Counted from the first letter of the stretch, positions 8,278 through 17,080 are shown. The stretch is DNA of 64,000 nucleotides from Roseiarcus sp963765375 (GCA_963765375.1 CAVXVZ010000010.1:248001-312000), one strand, 5' to 3'. Notes: generated by a model not told the origin, from the letters alone. Numbers and translations: made by a program.

Positions 8278-8616
8278 TCAGGGCGCGCAACCGACCAGAT
8301 CCTTGTCCTCGATCGAGAACGGCTTGCCCGTCTCGATGCGTACGGCCTTGACCATGCATACGCGCCCGTCGGTCAGCGTGATTCGCGCGTCATATGAGCC
8401 GGTCGTCACGCCGGTCACCTTCAGCCGTTCGTCGTGGTCGACGGCGCCGTCGGGATCGTTGGCGCATTGGTTGGGACCGAACGCGGACGTGCCGGCGGGC
8501 GCAAGCTCGAGCGATTTGACGGTCGACGACGTCAGGTTCCAGAAGCGCGTATCCTTGGCGGTCGCGGGCTCGGCGAGAACGACCGCGGTGACGCTGAGCA
8601 GAACTGCAAATTTCAT
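8278..8616 (-). CDS. Conserved exported protein of unknown function
   Basis: The ATG at 8616 is preceded by AAGGGAGG and opens a signal peptide (MKFAVLLSVTAVVLAEPATA, cleavage before KDTRFW). The 112-residue product has a compact mature domain: RFWNLTSSTVKSLELAPAGT, FGPNQCANDPDGAVDHDERL, then a strand-rich part with ITLTDGRVCMVKAV and PFSIEDKDLVGC. This combination is familiar from Rhizobiales periplasmic hypothetical proteins, but no function is known to me. Three cysteines may form a disulfide. Confidence 0.75.
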   Translation of the reverse strand: MKFAVLLSVTAVVLAEPATAKDTRFWNLTSSTVKSLELAPAGTSAFGPNQCANDPDGAVDHDERLKVTGVTTGSYDARITLTDGRVCMVKAVRIETGKPFSIEDKDLVGCAP

Positions 8617-9036
8617 TGTGCCTCCCTTGGCGCAGGCGCCGAACTCAACGATCATTGCGCCGAACCGCCGCAAGGACAATCATCCAAGTCGACCCGCGCG
8701 GCGACATTGATGCGGCGCGGGGACTCACGACCTCTCCGGCGCTTCTGTCCGAGCATCGCCGAAAATCCGGCAATGATACAGTAAGCGCCAAGGCGCCTAA
8801 CCTGAGCAAATGAGTTTATGCCAAGCATATGCCCTGAACGATTGTCACGATGCGAGATCAAAAGTCCAAATTGATGCTGCGGCGCACACGTCGCAATATG
8901 ACAATTCGTTGACGTTGCGCTGTCTAAACATTGACCATCGTGAAATTGAAAGAATTTTTTCGCCCGATGACACGCTGAGGACAAATTCGCCCCTCATAAA
9001 CCCCTTGCCTGTCCACGCTGTGAGAGGAGCCTGCTT
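8617..9036. other. Divergent intergenic region
   Basis: About 420 bases between two divergent genes, with AT content rising after about 8810. I see no gene with a credible start, no clear hairpin and no repeat. It presumably holds both promoters. Confidence 0.4.
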
Positions 9037-9387
9037 ATGATCGTGCGCGAGATCGTCCTGACCTGCTCCAATCCTCACGTCGCGCGCGCCGCCGTCCTTT
9101 CGATCGGCGGCGATTTTGCCCGCCGCTTCTCGCGCGACGCGGCCAAGCGCAACCTGACGAGCGGCGTCTTCGCCGCCGGGCTGGTTCGCCGCTTCTCCCG
9201 CCAGGCCAGGCATGGCGACTGGGATAGCGTCGGCGAAGCTGCGCGCGGCGCCGACCAGCCGATCCTGTCCGGCCTCAGGTACATTCTCGATCGGGTCCGC
9301 GAACTGGACGAAGGCGATTCCGACCCCGTGGAGGATTGGCGCGCGCCCATGCCGTCGTTCTCGCGGTGCGAAGCCTGGCGGCATTGA
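9037..9387 (+). CDS. Hypothetical protein
   Basis: A 116-residue soluble protein beginning MIVREIVLTCSNPHVARAAV with GAGAGGAG about 10 bases upstream. The first half alternates hydrophobic and Arg-rich helices (SIGGDFARRFSRDAAKRN, GLVRRFSRQARHGDW); the second half is acidic (DRVRELDEGDSDPVEDW). No membrane segment or known motif was recognised. Natural codon use and a good ribosome binding site support it as real. Confidence 0.6.
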   Translation: MIVREIVLTCSNPHVARAAVLSIGGDFARRFSRDAAKRNLTSGVFAAGLVRRFSRQARHGDWDSVGEAARGADQPILSGLRYILDRVRELDEGDSDPVEDWRAPMPSFSRCEAWRH

Positions 9388-9425
9388 AGCGGGCTGCGAA
9401 GCAGGGCGCGGTTGCTGGCCGCGCC

Positions 9426-9488
9426 GGCCGGGTCATCGACCCGGCCCTACAAGAGGCGGAACTGTAGGGCGGGGTCGGCGACCCCGCC
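9426..9488. repeat. Paired REP-like palindromes in inverted orientation
   Basis: Two related units face each other: one at 9426-9451 built on GCCGGGTCATCGACCCGGC followed by CCTACA, and one at 9463-9488, TGTAGGG followed by CGGGGTCGGCGACCCCG. Each can form a hairpin, and the pair is an inverted repeat of itself, like a BIME. It lies in the gap before the xylulokinase gene. Confidence 0.7.
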
Positions 9489-9550
9489 GCATAGGCCAAG
9501 CGCCCGAGCCCTGCTTGTGAACGATCCCGGCGCGGCGCAGAATTCGCGCC

Positions 9551-11011
9551 ATGTATCTCGGGCTCGACTGCGGAACCTCCGGGCTCAAGGCGCTCCTGAC
9601 CGACGAGCGCGGCGCGCCGGTGGCCAGCGCCCTCCGCGCCTATTCGCCCGACCGTCCGCGCGCCGGATGGTCGGAGCAGGATCCTGACGTCTGGTCGGCC
9701 GCCATGGCCGGCGTGATCGCCGACATCAGGAACTCCGCCGGCAAGGCGCTCGGCGCATTGAAGGCGATCGGCTTTTCCGGCCAGATGCACGGCGCGGTCC
9801 TCCTCGACCGCGCCATGAAGCCGGTCCGCCCCGCCATTCTGCACAATGACGCGCGCGCCCATGGCGAGGCGCAGGAGCTCGCCTCCGATCATCCCGGGCT
9901 GGCGCGGATCGTCGGCGTGAAGCCAATGCCCGGCTTCACCGGGCCGAAGCTCAAATGGATCGCCCGGCATGAGCCGGACAATCGCCGCCGAACCGAGTGG
10001 CTCCTGTCGCCGAAGGACTATTTGCGCCTCAAGCTCGGCGGCGAACTCGCCACCGACATGAGCGACGCGGCCGGGACGTGGCTCCTCGACGAGGCGGCGC
10101 GGGCCTGGTCGGCGGAAGCCTTCGCGGCCTGCGAGGCCGATCCCGCCTGGGCGCCGCGGCTCATCGAGGGGTCGGACCCGGCCGGGCGGATCGGACCCGA
10201 GGCTGCCGACGAGCTCGGCCTGCCGCGCGGCGTCGCTCTCGCCGCGGGCGGCGGCGACGCGGCCGTGGGAGCGATCGGCCTCGGCGCGATCGCGCCGGGG
10301 CAAGCGTTCATTTCGCTCGGCACCGCGACCCAGCTCATCGTCGCGACCGACCGCTACATGAGCGCGCCGGAAAAGCTCGTCCACTCTTTCGCCCACGCGC
10401 TGCCCAATCGCTGGTACGCGATGGCGGCGATGCTGAACGGCGCCGGCGCGCTGGCTTTCGCCGGCCGCCTTCTCGGCGCGCCGCCGGAGACGCTCGAGCG
10501 CGAAGCGGCGGCGGACTATCAGGGCCCAGGCGGCCTGCTGTTCCTGCCCTATCTTTCGGGCGAGCGTACGCCGCTCGACGACCCTTACGCGCGGGGCGTC
10601 ATGTTCGGCCTGAGCGAGACGACGTCGCGCCCCGAGGTCGCGCGCGCGGCGATGGAGGGCGTCGCGATGACGCTCGCGGACGCGCGCGACTGCCTCGCCG
10701 CCGCGGGCGCTTCGATCGAGCGGGTCGGCCTCACCGGCGGCGGCGCGAAGAGCGCCTTATGGACGCGCATGATCGCCGCGGCGACCGGCTTTACCGTCGT
10801 TCGCATGCAGGGCGGCGAAACCGGTCCGGCTTTCGGCGCCGCCCGCCTCGCCCGGATGGCGGTGACCGGAGAACCGCCCGAAATCGTCTGCCGGCCGCCC
10901 GAAATCGCCGACGTAACCGAGCCTGACCCGAGGCTTGCGGATATGTTTGCAAGTCAGCGCGAGCGGTTCAAGGGGCTCTACGCCGCCGTGAAGGCGGAGT
11001 TTCGGCGGTAG
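9551..11011 (+). CDS. xylB: Xylulokinase
   Basis: A 486-residue FGGY-family kinase that phosphorylates D-xylulose to xylulose 5-phosphate for the pentose phosphate pathway. Visible marks: MYLGLDCGTSGLKALL (phosphate-binding loop of the ASKHA fold), GWSEQDPDVW, GFSGQMHGAVLLD (xylulokinase-specific), LSPKDYLRLKL, and the C-terminal FGGY signature region GLTGGGAKSALWTRMIA. Full length. No xylA or sugar transporter is adjacent, so it may act on xylulose from another route. Confidence 0.9.
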   Translation: MYLGLDCGTSGLKALLTDERGAPVASALRAYSPDRPRAGWSEQDPDVWSAAMAGVIADIRNSAGKALGALKAIGFSGQMHGAVLLDRAMKPVRPAILHNDARAHGEAQELASDHPGLARIVGVKPMPGFTGPKLKWIARHEPDNRRRTEWLLSPKDYLRLKLGGELATDMSDAAGTWLLDEAARAWSAEAFAACEADPAWAPRLIEGSDPAGRIGPEAADELGLPRGVALAAGGGDAAVGAIGLGAIAPGQAFISLGTATQLIVATDRYMSAPEKLVHSFAHALPNRWYAMAAMLNGAGALAFAGRLLGAPPETLEREAAADYQGPGGLLFLPYLSGERTPLDDPYARGVMFGLSETTSRPEVARAAMEGVAMTLADARDCLAAAGASIERVGLTGGGAKSALWTRMIAAATGFTVVRMQGGETGPAFGAARLARMAVTGEPPEIVCRPPEIADVTEPDPRLADMFASQRERFKGLYAAVKAEFRR

Positions 11012-11019
11012 CGGAGCGC

Positions 11020-11784
11020 TCACGCCGCCGAGGCCTCGATCATCAGAACGTCGAGGAGAAATGACCCGTCGGGCTCGATCGCAAAATGCGCCTTCGTCTC
11101 CGAGGAGGCCGCGATCTGGAGGGCGCGGATCGCCCGCGCATTCTCTTCGGGGGTCCGCATGCGCGCCGTCCAGACGGGAAAATCCATCCGCAGCTTCCAG
11201 GTCCGGCAAGCCTCGATGGCGAAGCCCGACCGGGCGAGCGCGTCGATCCATTGCGCGCAGGTGTAATCGCGGACGTGCGAGTGATCGCGCAACAATTCGA
11301 TCGCCTGGAGATGGGTGTCGAAAAGCGGAGCCCCAGGAGCGTAGGCGTCGATGAACACGGCCCGGCCTTCGCGTTTCAACGCCCGGCGAGCTTCCCTGAG
11401 GCCGGCGCCCAAATCGCGCCAGTGATGGGCGGAGAATCTGCTGGCCACGAAGTCAAACGTCGAATCTTCGAACGGCAGCCGCTCGGCGGGAGCCTCGACC
11501 GTCTCGATGTTGCTGAATCCCTTGCCGCGCGCCGTCGCCGCGACCGCGGCCAGCATCTCGCGCGACAGATCGGCGGCGATGACCCGGCGCGCGTGGCGGG
11601 CCATGACGTAAGCGACATGGCCTCCGCCCGCGCCAAGGTCGAGGGCCAGCTCCGGGCTGAGCTTGCGCACGAGCGCCTCGACCGCATCGAGGTCCGCTCC
11701 GCTCGCATGAACTGCGCTTTCGACATAGGCCCTCGCTTGAGGGCCGAATTGCGCCTCGACGACTTTCTCATGCGCCTCAACCAT
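11020..11784 (-). CDS. Class I SAM-dependent methyltransferase
   Basis: A 254-residue protein with the standard motifs: LALDLGAGGGHVAYVMA (SAM glycine loop), VIAADLSREML, FDFVASRFSAHHW, and a post-core strand EGRAVFIDAYAPG. It resembles the UbiE/Methyltransf_11 group. GGGAG precedes the ATG at 11784. It is transcribed divergently from an MmyB-like regulator 83 bases away, so that regulator is a good candidate to control it. Acceptor molecule unknown. Confidence 0.85.
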   Translation of the reverse strand: MVEAHEKVVEAQFGPQARAYVESAVHASGADLDAVEALVRKLSPELALDLGAGGGHVAYVMARHARRVIAADLSREMLAAVAATARGKGFSNIETVEAPAERLPFEDSTFDFVASRFSAHHWRDLGAGLREARRALKREGRAVFIDAYAPGAPLFDTHLQAIELLRDHSHVRDYTCAQWIDALARSGFAIEACRTWKLRMDFPVWTARMRTPEENARAIRALQIAASSETKAHFAIEPDGSFLLDVLMIEASAA

Positions 11785-11850
11785 GAATCCGCTCCCTTTC
11801 CCGCCCTGGATTGCGCTCCGATCGAAACTGGTACAAGATAGAATATTATC

Positions 11851-11862
11851 CTATTATAATAG
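11851..11862. promoter_or_regulatory. AT-rich palindrome in the divergent promoter
   Basis: A perfect 12-bp palindrome, CTATTATAATAG, lies 5 bases before the regulator ATG, preceded by a half-related ATATTATC at 11843-11850. It contains TATAAT on both strands (11855-11860 on plus), so it may be both a -10 element and an operator for the adjacent regulator. Such AT content is unusual for this chromosome. Confidence 0.5.
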
Positions 11863-11867
11863 CCGCC

Positions 11868-12641
11868 ATGCTCGACCCGGATCAAAGGCGGCTGCTCGGC
11901 GCGTTCGTGCGCGCTCACCGCGAGCGGATGCAGCCGACAGCGGCGGCAGGCCGCCGGCGAACGTCGGGGCTCCGGCGGGAGGAACTCGCCGCCCGCGCCG
12001 GCATCAGCGCGACCTGGTGCACGTGGATTGAGCAAGGCCGCCCGGTGCAGGCTTCTCCGGAGGCGCTCGCCCGCATCGCGCGCGCGCTGTCGCTCACGCG
12101 CGCCGAACGCGCTTACCTTTTCGAGCTCGCGGGGCGTCTCGATCCGGAGGGACAGGCTGGATCCTCGGCGGACGCGCCTCCCGCATTGACCGCCGCGGTC
12201 CAGGCGATCAAGCACCCGGCCTATGGACTTGACCGGCTTTGGAACGCCTGCTGCTGGAACGAAGCGGCGGCGCGGCTCTTTCACGGCTGGCTCGACGGGG
12301 ACTGTCAACGCAACCTTTTGCGGTACGTGTTTCTCGAACCTTCCGCCCGCGCGCTGATTCCTGCCTGGAAAGACAGGGCGCGACGGCTGCTCGCCGAATT
12401 TCGCGCCGATTTCGCCCACACGTTTCGCGACGCCCGGGTCAAGACCTTCGTCGACGCGCTCCGCGCCGAGAGCCCATTCTTTGCAGAAGCCTGGGGCGAG
12501 CAGGCCGTCCAGATCCGCGAGGGCGGGCTTCGCATATTCGATCATCCTCGCGACGGGCTCCTGAGCTTCACCCAACACACCTTCGCCCCGGCGGAGCGAC
12601 CCGATTACAAACTCGTGATGCTTGCGCCGGCCGACAGTTGA
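11868..12641 (+). CDS. XRE-family regulator with MmyB-like ligand-binding domain
   Basis: A 257-residue protein. Residues about 10-75 form a helix-turn-helix (RRTSGLRREELAARAGISA, TWIEQGRPVQASPEALARI, the classic MmyB-type start). The C-terminal half has the PAS-like MmyB domain (LDRLWNACCWNEAAARLF, FAHTFRDARVKTFVDALR, FDHPRDGLLSF). Such regulators commonly control one divergent neighbouring gene, here the methyltransferase. The start MLDPDQRRLLGAF is chosen over an upstream ATG at 11811 because the latter would read through the promoter palindrome. Confidence 0.85.
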   Translation: MLDPDQRRLLGAFVRAHRERMQPTAAAGRRRTSGLRREELAARAGISATWCTWIEQGRPVQASPEALARIARALSLTRAERAYLFELAGRLDPEGQAGSSADAPPALTAAVQAIKHPAYGLDRLWNACCWNEAAARLFHGWLDGDCQRNLLRYVFLEPSARALIPAWKDRARRLLAEFRADFAHTFRDARVKTFVDALRAESPFFAEAWGEQAVQIREGGLRIFDHPRDGLLSFTQHTFAPAERPDYKLVMLAPADS

Positions 12642-12778
12642 GCTGCGCCGGATCGGGAGCCGACGGCCCCGCTTCCTTGAGAAAGCTTAATGCGCCGGCC
12701 AAGTTCCGGATAGGCGCTAAGGCCGATGATGCCGCCACTCAGCCGCGGAACGCGGTCATTCACGAATCTGGAGGCTTC

Positions 12779-14284
12779 ATGTCTTATCCCACTTTCGCCA
12801 ACTCGCGCGCGCGGCGCAGCACGATCCTCGCCTCGGTTGCGGTAGCTGCCCTCGCCGCCGCCGGCGCGTTCGCCGACGGCGCCTTCACGGGCTCTCGCTC
12901 CGCCCATGCGGCGCCCGTCGTGACGTCCGATCTCAATCAGCAGGGCGCGCCGTCGTTCGCGACGCTGATCGAGCGCGTCAAGCCGGCGGTGGTCTCGGTC
13001 AAGGTCAAGATCGCCAACGCCTCGTCCGAGGACAACGGCGTGCAGATGGACAACCTGCCGCCGGAAATCCAGCAGTTCCTCAAGCGCTTCGGCGGAACGG
13101 GTGGAATGAACGGCACGCCCCAGCGCTCGCAGCCGATGATCGGCGAAGGCTCGGGCTTCTTCGTTTCCGCCGACGGCTATATCGTCACCAACAATCACGT
13201 GGTCCAGAACGCCAAGACCGTCTCGGTCACCATGGATAACGGCAAGAGCCTCGACGCCAACGTGGTCGGCGCCGACCCGAAGACCGACGTCGCCGTGATC
13301 AAGGTCAACGAGCCGGGCGACTATCCGTTTGTGTCCTTCGCCAAGGAGATGCCGCGAATCGGCGACTGGGTGGTGGCGATCGGCAATCCTTATGGCTTGG
13401 GCGGCACGGTGACCGCCGGCATTGTCTCGGCCGAGGGCCGCGACATCGGCGACGGCCCCTACGACCGGTTCCTGCAGATCGACGCGCCGATCAACAGGGG
13501 CAATTCCGGCGGGCCCACCTTCAACATGCAGGGCCAGGTGGTCGGCATGAACACCGCCATCTACTCGCCTTCGGGCGGCAGCGTCGGCATCGGCTTCGCC
13601 ATTCCGGCCTCGACCGTGAGCACCGTCGAGGCGGCGCTCGAGCACGGCGGCAGCATCGCGCGCGGCTATCTCGGGGTCGAGATCCAGCCGGTGAGCCAGG
13701 ATATCGCGGAGAACCTCGGGCTCAAGTCCGCCGCCGGCGCGATGGTCGACAAGGTCATGCCGGGAACGCCGGCCGCCGACGCCGGCCTCAAGAACGGCGA
13801 CGTCATCACCAAGCTCAACGGCAAGGATATTGCGGAGGCTTCGGATCTCACCCTCCAGGTCGGCATGCTCAAGCCCGGCGCGAAGGTCGATCTGACCTAT
13901 ATCCGCGACGGGGCCGAGAAGACCGCCGATGTGACGCTTGCCCCGCAGAAGGCCGAGAAGACGGCCTCGACCGACGAATCGGGGACCAATGACAAGACTG
14001 CCCCGGCGCTCGGCATCCAGCTCGCGCCCGCAGGCGAAGTCGCCGGCTCCGGAGACAAGGGCGTCGCCATCGTCGGCGTTGATCCGAATGGCGCGGGCGC
14101 CGAGCAAGGCCTGGCCGCGGGCCAGGTCATCCTCGATGTCGGCGGCAAGCCGGTGTCGACGCCTCAGGACGTGAAGTCCGAGGTCGCGAACGCGAAGAGC
14201 CAGGGCAAGAAGTCGGTGCTGATGCGGATCCAGACCGCCGACGGCGCCGACCGGTTCGTGGCCGTCCCGTTCCCCAAGGCGTGA
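12779..14284 (+). CDS. degP: DegP/HtrA-family periplasmic serine protease
   Basis: A 501-residue quality-control protease. A long signal sequence ends near SAHA/APV (residues 41-45). The catalytic triad is visible: His140 (IVTNNHVV), Asp170 (KTDVAVI) and Ser243 (NRGNSGGP). Two PDZ domains follow: about 280-370 (YLGVEIQPVSQDIAENLGL) and 400-500 (LGIQLAPAGEV, GAEQGLAAGQVILDVGG). TGGAGG precedes the ATG. The gene is monocistronic and ends in a strong terminator. No stress-response promoter could be identified by eye. Confidence 0.92.
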   Translation: MSYPTFANSRARRSTILASVAVAALAAAGAFADGAFTGSRSAHAAPVVTSDLNQQGAPSFATLIERVKPAVVSVKVKIANASSEDNGVQMDNLPPEIQQFLKRFGGTGGMNGTPQRSQPMIGEGSGFFVSADGYIVTNNHVVQNAKTVSVTMDNGKSLDANVVGADPKTDVAVIKVNEPGDYPFVSFAKEMPRIGDWVVAIGNPYGLGGTVTAGIVSAEGRDIGDGPYDRFLQIDAPINRGNSGGPTFNMQGQVVGMNTAIYSPSGGSVGIGFAIPASTVSTVEAALEHGGSIARGYLGVEIQPVSQDIAENLGLKSAAGAMVDKVMPGTPAADAGLKNGDVITKLNGKDIAEASDLTLQVGMLKPGAKVDLTYIRDGAEKTADVTLAPQKAEKTASTDESGTNDKTAPALGIQLAPAGEVAGSGDKGVAIVGVDPNGAGAEQGLAAGQVILDVGGKPVSTPQDVKSEVANAKSQGKKSVLMRIQTADGADRFVAVPFPKA

Positions 14285-14310
14285 GCGTAACGCACGCCTG
14301 AGGGGACGGG

Positions 14311-14351
14311 CGGCGGCGCGCCGACTGGGAGGGAAAGCGCGCCGCCGTTTT
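14311..14351 (+). terminator. Rho-independent terminator after degP
   Basis: CGGCGGCGCGC (14311-14321) pairs perfectly with GCGCGCCGCCG (14337-14347), loop 15 bases, followed by TTTT. It starts 27 bases after the degP stop. Confidence 0.8.
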
Positions 14352-14433
14352 CGCCGGCAATTGGAAGTCGACCAGCGACGCCCGGCCCCCGCCGCGGCGT
14401 CGCTTTTTTGCGTCAGCCTCGCGGAAGCGCGAT

Positions 14434-15168
14434 TCAGACCGAGGCGCCGCCCCGCGCCGCCCCGCCGTCGAGCCACGGCGCCGCGGCCTCGGTCTTCGCC
14501 AGCCGATAGAAGATGACGATGTGAATGAACATGAGCGCCGGGACCAGAAATCCCGGAATGATGAGCCACGGCAGGGTCGTCATCAGGGCGCTGGTCGGCG
14601 GCCCGGCAAAGGCCTGGAGCGGACCCGGCGCCGATAGGGCGCCGAGGGCGACCGCGTTGACGAGGTCGGCGATCCCGATCACGTTCCACAGGAGCGCCAG
14701 CGGCCGGGCGCGGGCGCCGAATTGGAGCATCGACCAGGCCACCGGCAGCGCGGCGGCGCCGACCAAGATGTCGCCCCAGCCCGCGCTCGGCGCGAAGGGC
14801 GCGGGCAGCTCGCCCGCCGCATGGAGAGCGACGAAAATCACGCCGAGAATCCGGATCGCGTTCACCGCGACGAGCGCGGGCAAGGGAATCGCCAGCATCG
14901 CGTCCCGGATCGGCGACTGGGAGAAGAAGGCGCCGGCCAGCGCGGCGACGGGCAGCGCCACGGTCAAGGCCAGTCCGGGAACGCCGATGCCGCGCTCAGG
15001 ATCGAGCGCCCCGGTCGCGCCGATCGCGAGCACAAGCGCGAACCAGGCCGCGAGAGCGCCGGCGACCTTCAGGCGCCCAAGCGCGGTTCGCGCGAGCGCG
15101 TGCGACAGAAAGGCGACGACGATCGAAGCTCCCATCGTCTCGGCGATGGTCGACAGAGTTTCCAACAT
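14434..15168 (-). CDS. Polytopic membrane protein, MarR-associated, function unknown
   Basis: A 244-residue protein with about seven hydrophobic segments (near residues 12-30, 36-52, 67-85, 95-115, 132-150, 158-178 and 198-222). No charged catalytic motif or transporter signature is recognised. GAGGAG precedes the ATG. It lies downstream of the MarR gene on the same strand, and its leader carries the same 14-base operator-like motif as the MarR start region, so the two are probably co-regulated. A role in resistance or export is only a guess from that context. Confidence 0.7.
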   Translation of the reverse strand: MLETLSTIAETMGASIVVAFLSHALARTALGRLKVAGALAAWFALVLAIGATGALDPERGIGVPGLALTVALPVAALAGAFFSQSPIRDAMLAIPLPALVAVNAIRILGVIFVALHAAGELPAPFAPSAGWGDILVGAAALPVAWSMLQFGARARPLALLWNVIGIADLVNAVALGALSAPGPLQAFAGPPTSALMTTLPWLIIPGFLVPALMFIHIVIFYRLAKTEAAAPWLDGGAARGGASV

Positions 15169-15186
15169 GGCGGCTGCTCCTCATTC

Positions 15187-15200
15187 ATGTGCATATACAC
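15187..15200. promoter_or_regulatory. Putative MarR operator, copy 1
   Basis: ATGTGCATATACAC, an imperfect palindrome centred on ATAT, lies 19 bases upstream of the membrane protein start. The identical 14-mer recurs at 15612-15625 in front of the MarR gene itself. Two exact copies in the two leaders of a regulator-target pair strongly suggest a binding site. Confidence 0.65.
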
Positions 15201-15218
15201 GTACTGAGCCAAATTTTT

Positions 15219-15608
15219 TTAGCCCTCCAGCCGCCCAGTCAGCGCAGCGTCCTGCGCCTTTCGCCAGATAGGAAAGGCCGCCCGCGCGGCCTCCGCGCCC
15301 TTTGGCGTAATGGCGACCTTGTGAATCCGCCGGTCCGCGCCGTCCTCGATCGCGACATGACCGTCGCGAAGAAGCGGGCGAAGGTTGCGGGTCAGCGTCG
15401 TCCGTTCGAGGCCGAGAAAATCCGCAAGCCGCGTCGCCGGCAGCGGGCCGGTCTGGATCAAGGTCGCGAGCAGGGTGAATTGCGACGCCCGCAGGCCCGA
15501 GCCGCGCATCGCCTGTTCGTAGAAACGCGTGAGCTCGCGGCTCCTCCGGCGCGCCGCCGAACAGGCGCATTGCCGGGTCTCCGCGAAGTCGATTTCGCCG
15601 GCGGTCAT
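15219..15608 (-). CDS. MarR-family transcriptional regulator
   Basis: A 129-residue winged-helix regulator: RASQFTLLATLIQTGPLPAT, then DFLGLERTTLTRNLRPLLRD (recognition helix region) and the wing EDGADRRIHKVAITPKG. The N terminus has two close cysteines (ETRQCACSAARR), a feature of some redox-sensing MarR proteins, so thiol-based sensing is possible. It is followed by a membrane protein on the same strand. The start ATG lies 3 bases from an operator-like palindrome, pointing to autoregulation. Confidence 0.85.
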   Translation of the reverse strand: MTAGEIDFAETRQCACSAARRRSRELTRFYEQAMRGSGLRASQFTLLATLIQTGPLPATRLADFLGLERTTLTRNLRPLLRDGHVAIEDGADRRIHKVAITPKGAEAARAAFPIWRKAQDAALTGRLEG

Positions 15609-15611
15609 ATT

Positions 15612-15625
15612 ATGTGCATATACAC
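15612..15625. promoter_or_regulatory. Putative MarR operator, copy 2
   Basis: The same ATGTGCATATACAC as at 15187-15200, here immediately upstream of the marR start codon (15608), where binding would block translation initiation or the promoter. Confidence 0.65.
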
Positions 15626-15737
15626 TCTATTTGCTACTGTCAAGGCGCGGCGGAAAAGTCGGCGCCCGATCTGCGTTTATGGAGCGCTCAATTGAGAGAA
15701 GAGCGTCGCGCATCGGCTCCGGGGAGACAGGCAGCCC

Positions 15738-16940
15738 TCACACAATCCCCAGCGCCTTGCCAGCCTCGGTGAAGGCCGAGACCGCAAAGTCAATGTCCTG
15801 CGAGTTGAGCGCCGCCGACATCTGCGTGCGGATGCGCGCCTGGCCCTTCGGCACGACGGGAAAGAAGAACCCGGCAACGAACACGCCGACATCGTCCAGC
15901 GCCTGCGCCAGATTTTGCGCCAGCCGCGCCTCGCCCAGCATCACCGGAATGATCGGCGTCTCGCCGGGCAAAACCGTGAAGCCGGCCTTCTCGACGCCTT
16001 CGCGAAACCGGCGCGCGTGCGCGTGCAAAAGTTCGCGCCGGTCGTCCGCCCCGATCGCGATTTCGAGCGCCTTGAGAGCCCCGGCGGCGATCGGCGGCGC
16101 GAGGGAATTGGAGAACAGATAGGGCCGGGCCCGCTGCCTGAGCAGGTCGACGACCGGCTGCGCCGCGGCGACGAAGCCGCCCATGCCGCCGCCGAGCGTC
16201 TTGCCGAAGGTGCCGGTGACGATGTCGACCCGGTCGCCGGCGCCGGTCAGCGCCGGGGTGCCGCGTCCCTTCTCGCCGAGATGGCCGGTCGCGTGGCAGT
16301 CGTCGACCAGGATCATCGCGCCGTAGCGGTCGGCGAGGTCGGCGATCTCTTTGAGCTTCGCGACAGTGCCGTCCATCGAGAACACGCCGTCGGTGGCGAT
16401 CAGCTTGAACCGCGCGCCCGCGCTGTCCGCCTCCTTCAGCCGCTCCTCGAGCTCGTTCATGTCCGAATTGGCGAAGCGGTAGCGCTTGGCCTTCGAAAGC
16501 CGGACGCCGTCGATGATCGAGGCGTGGTTCAGGCTGTCGGAGATGATCGCGTCGGCTTCGTCGAGCAGCGGCTCGAACACCCCGCCATTGGCGTCGAAAC
16601 ACGCGGCGAACACGATCGCGTCGTCCTTGCCGAGATGTTTTGCGATCGCCTGCTCCAGCTCGCGGTGGAGCGTCTGCGCGCCGCAGATGAATCGCACCGA
16701 GGCCATCCCGAAGCCGAATTCGTCCATCGCGCCCTTCGCCGCGGCGATGACGTCCGGGTGGTCGGCGAGGCCGAGGTAATTGTTGGCGCAGAGATTGATG
16801 GCCTCGCGCTCGCCTTTCGGCCCGGCGACCCGGATCCGTCCGCCCTGCGGTCCGGCCAGCAGGCGCTCGCGCTTGAAAAGGCCAGCCGCCTCGATGTCGG
16901 CGAGGGTCGCGCGGAGGTGGTTGAGAAAGGCGTCGGACAT
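15738..16940 (-). CDS. kbl: Glycine C-acetyltransferase (2-amino-3-ketobutyrate CoA ligase)
   Basis: A 400-residue PLP enzyme of the alpha-oxoamine synthase family. It converts 2-amino-3-ketobutyrate plus CoA to glycine and acetyl-CoA in threonine breakdown. Residues follow the E. coli enzyme closely: INLCANNYLGLADHPDVI, GFGMASVRFICG, DGVFSMDGTVAKLKEI, DDCHATGHLGEKGRG, the PLP lysine K247 in TGTFGKTLGGG, and GFFFPVVPKGQARIRTQMSA. The ATG at 16940 matches the family start. No tdh (threonine dehydrogenase) is adjacent, so that partner must be elsewhere. Confidence 0.93.
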   Translation of the reverse strand: MSDAFLNHLRATLADIEAAGLFKRERLLAGPQGGRIRVAGPKGEREAINLCANNYLGLADHPDVIAAAKGAMDEFGFGMASVRFICGAQTLHRELEQAIAKHLGKDDAIVFAACFDANGGVFEPLLDEADAIISDSLNHASIIDGVRLSKAKRYRFANSDMNELEERLKEADSAGARFKLIATDGVFSMDGTVAKLKEIADLADRYGAMILVDDCHATGHLGEKGRGTPALTGAGDRVDIVTGTFGKTLGGGMGGFVAAAQPVVDLLRQRARPYLFSNSLAPPIAAGALKALEIAIGADDRRELLHAHARRFREGVEKAGFTVLPGETPIIPVMLGEARLAQNLAQALDDVGVFVAGFFFPVVPKGQARIRTQMSAALNSQDIDFAVSAFTEAGKALGIV

Positions 16941-17080
16941 GAGCCAAGCTTGGCGCGAAAGGAAACGAAGGTCCATAGCGGCGGCGGGTTCCGTTCGTGC
17001 GCCGCCGGGCGAGGAGCGCCGCGGACGTGTGACGGCACGGGCTCTCGTGGACTGCAGCGGCGTCGGATCGACGGACCCTC

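Noticed and set aside
12605..14689. A 694-codon open frame on minus across degP
   Set aside because: Low-complexity shadow of degP; it runs through the degP terminator and has no recognisable motif.
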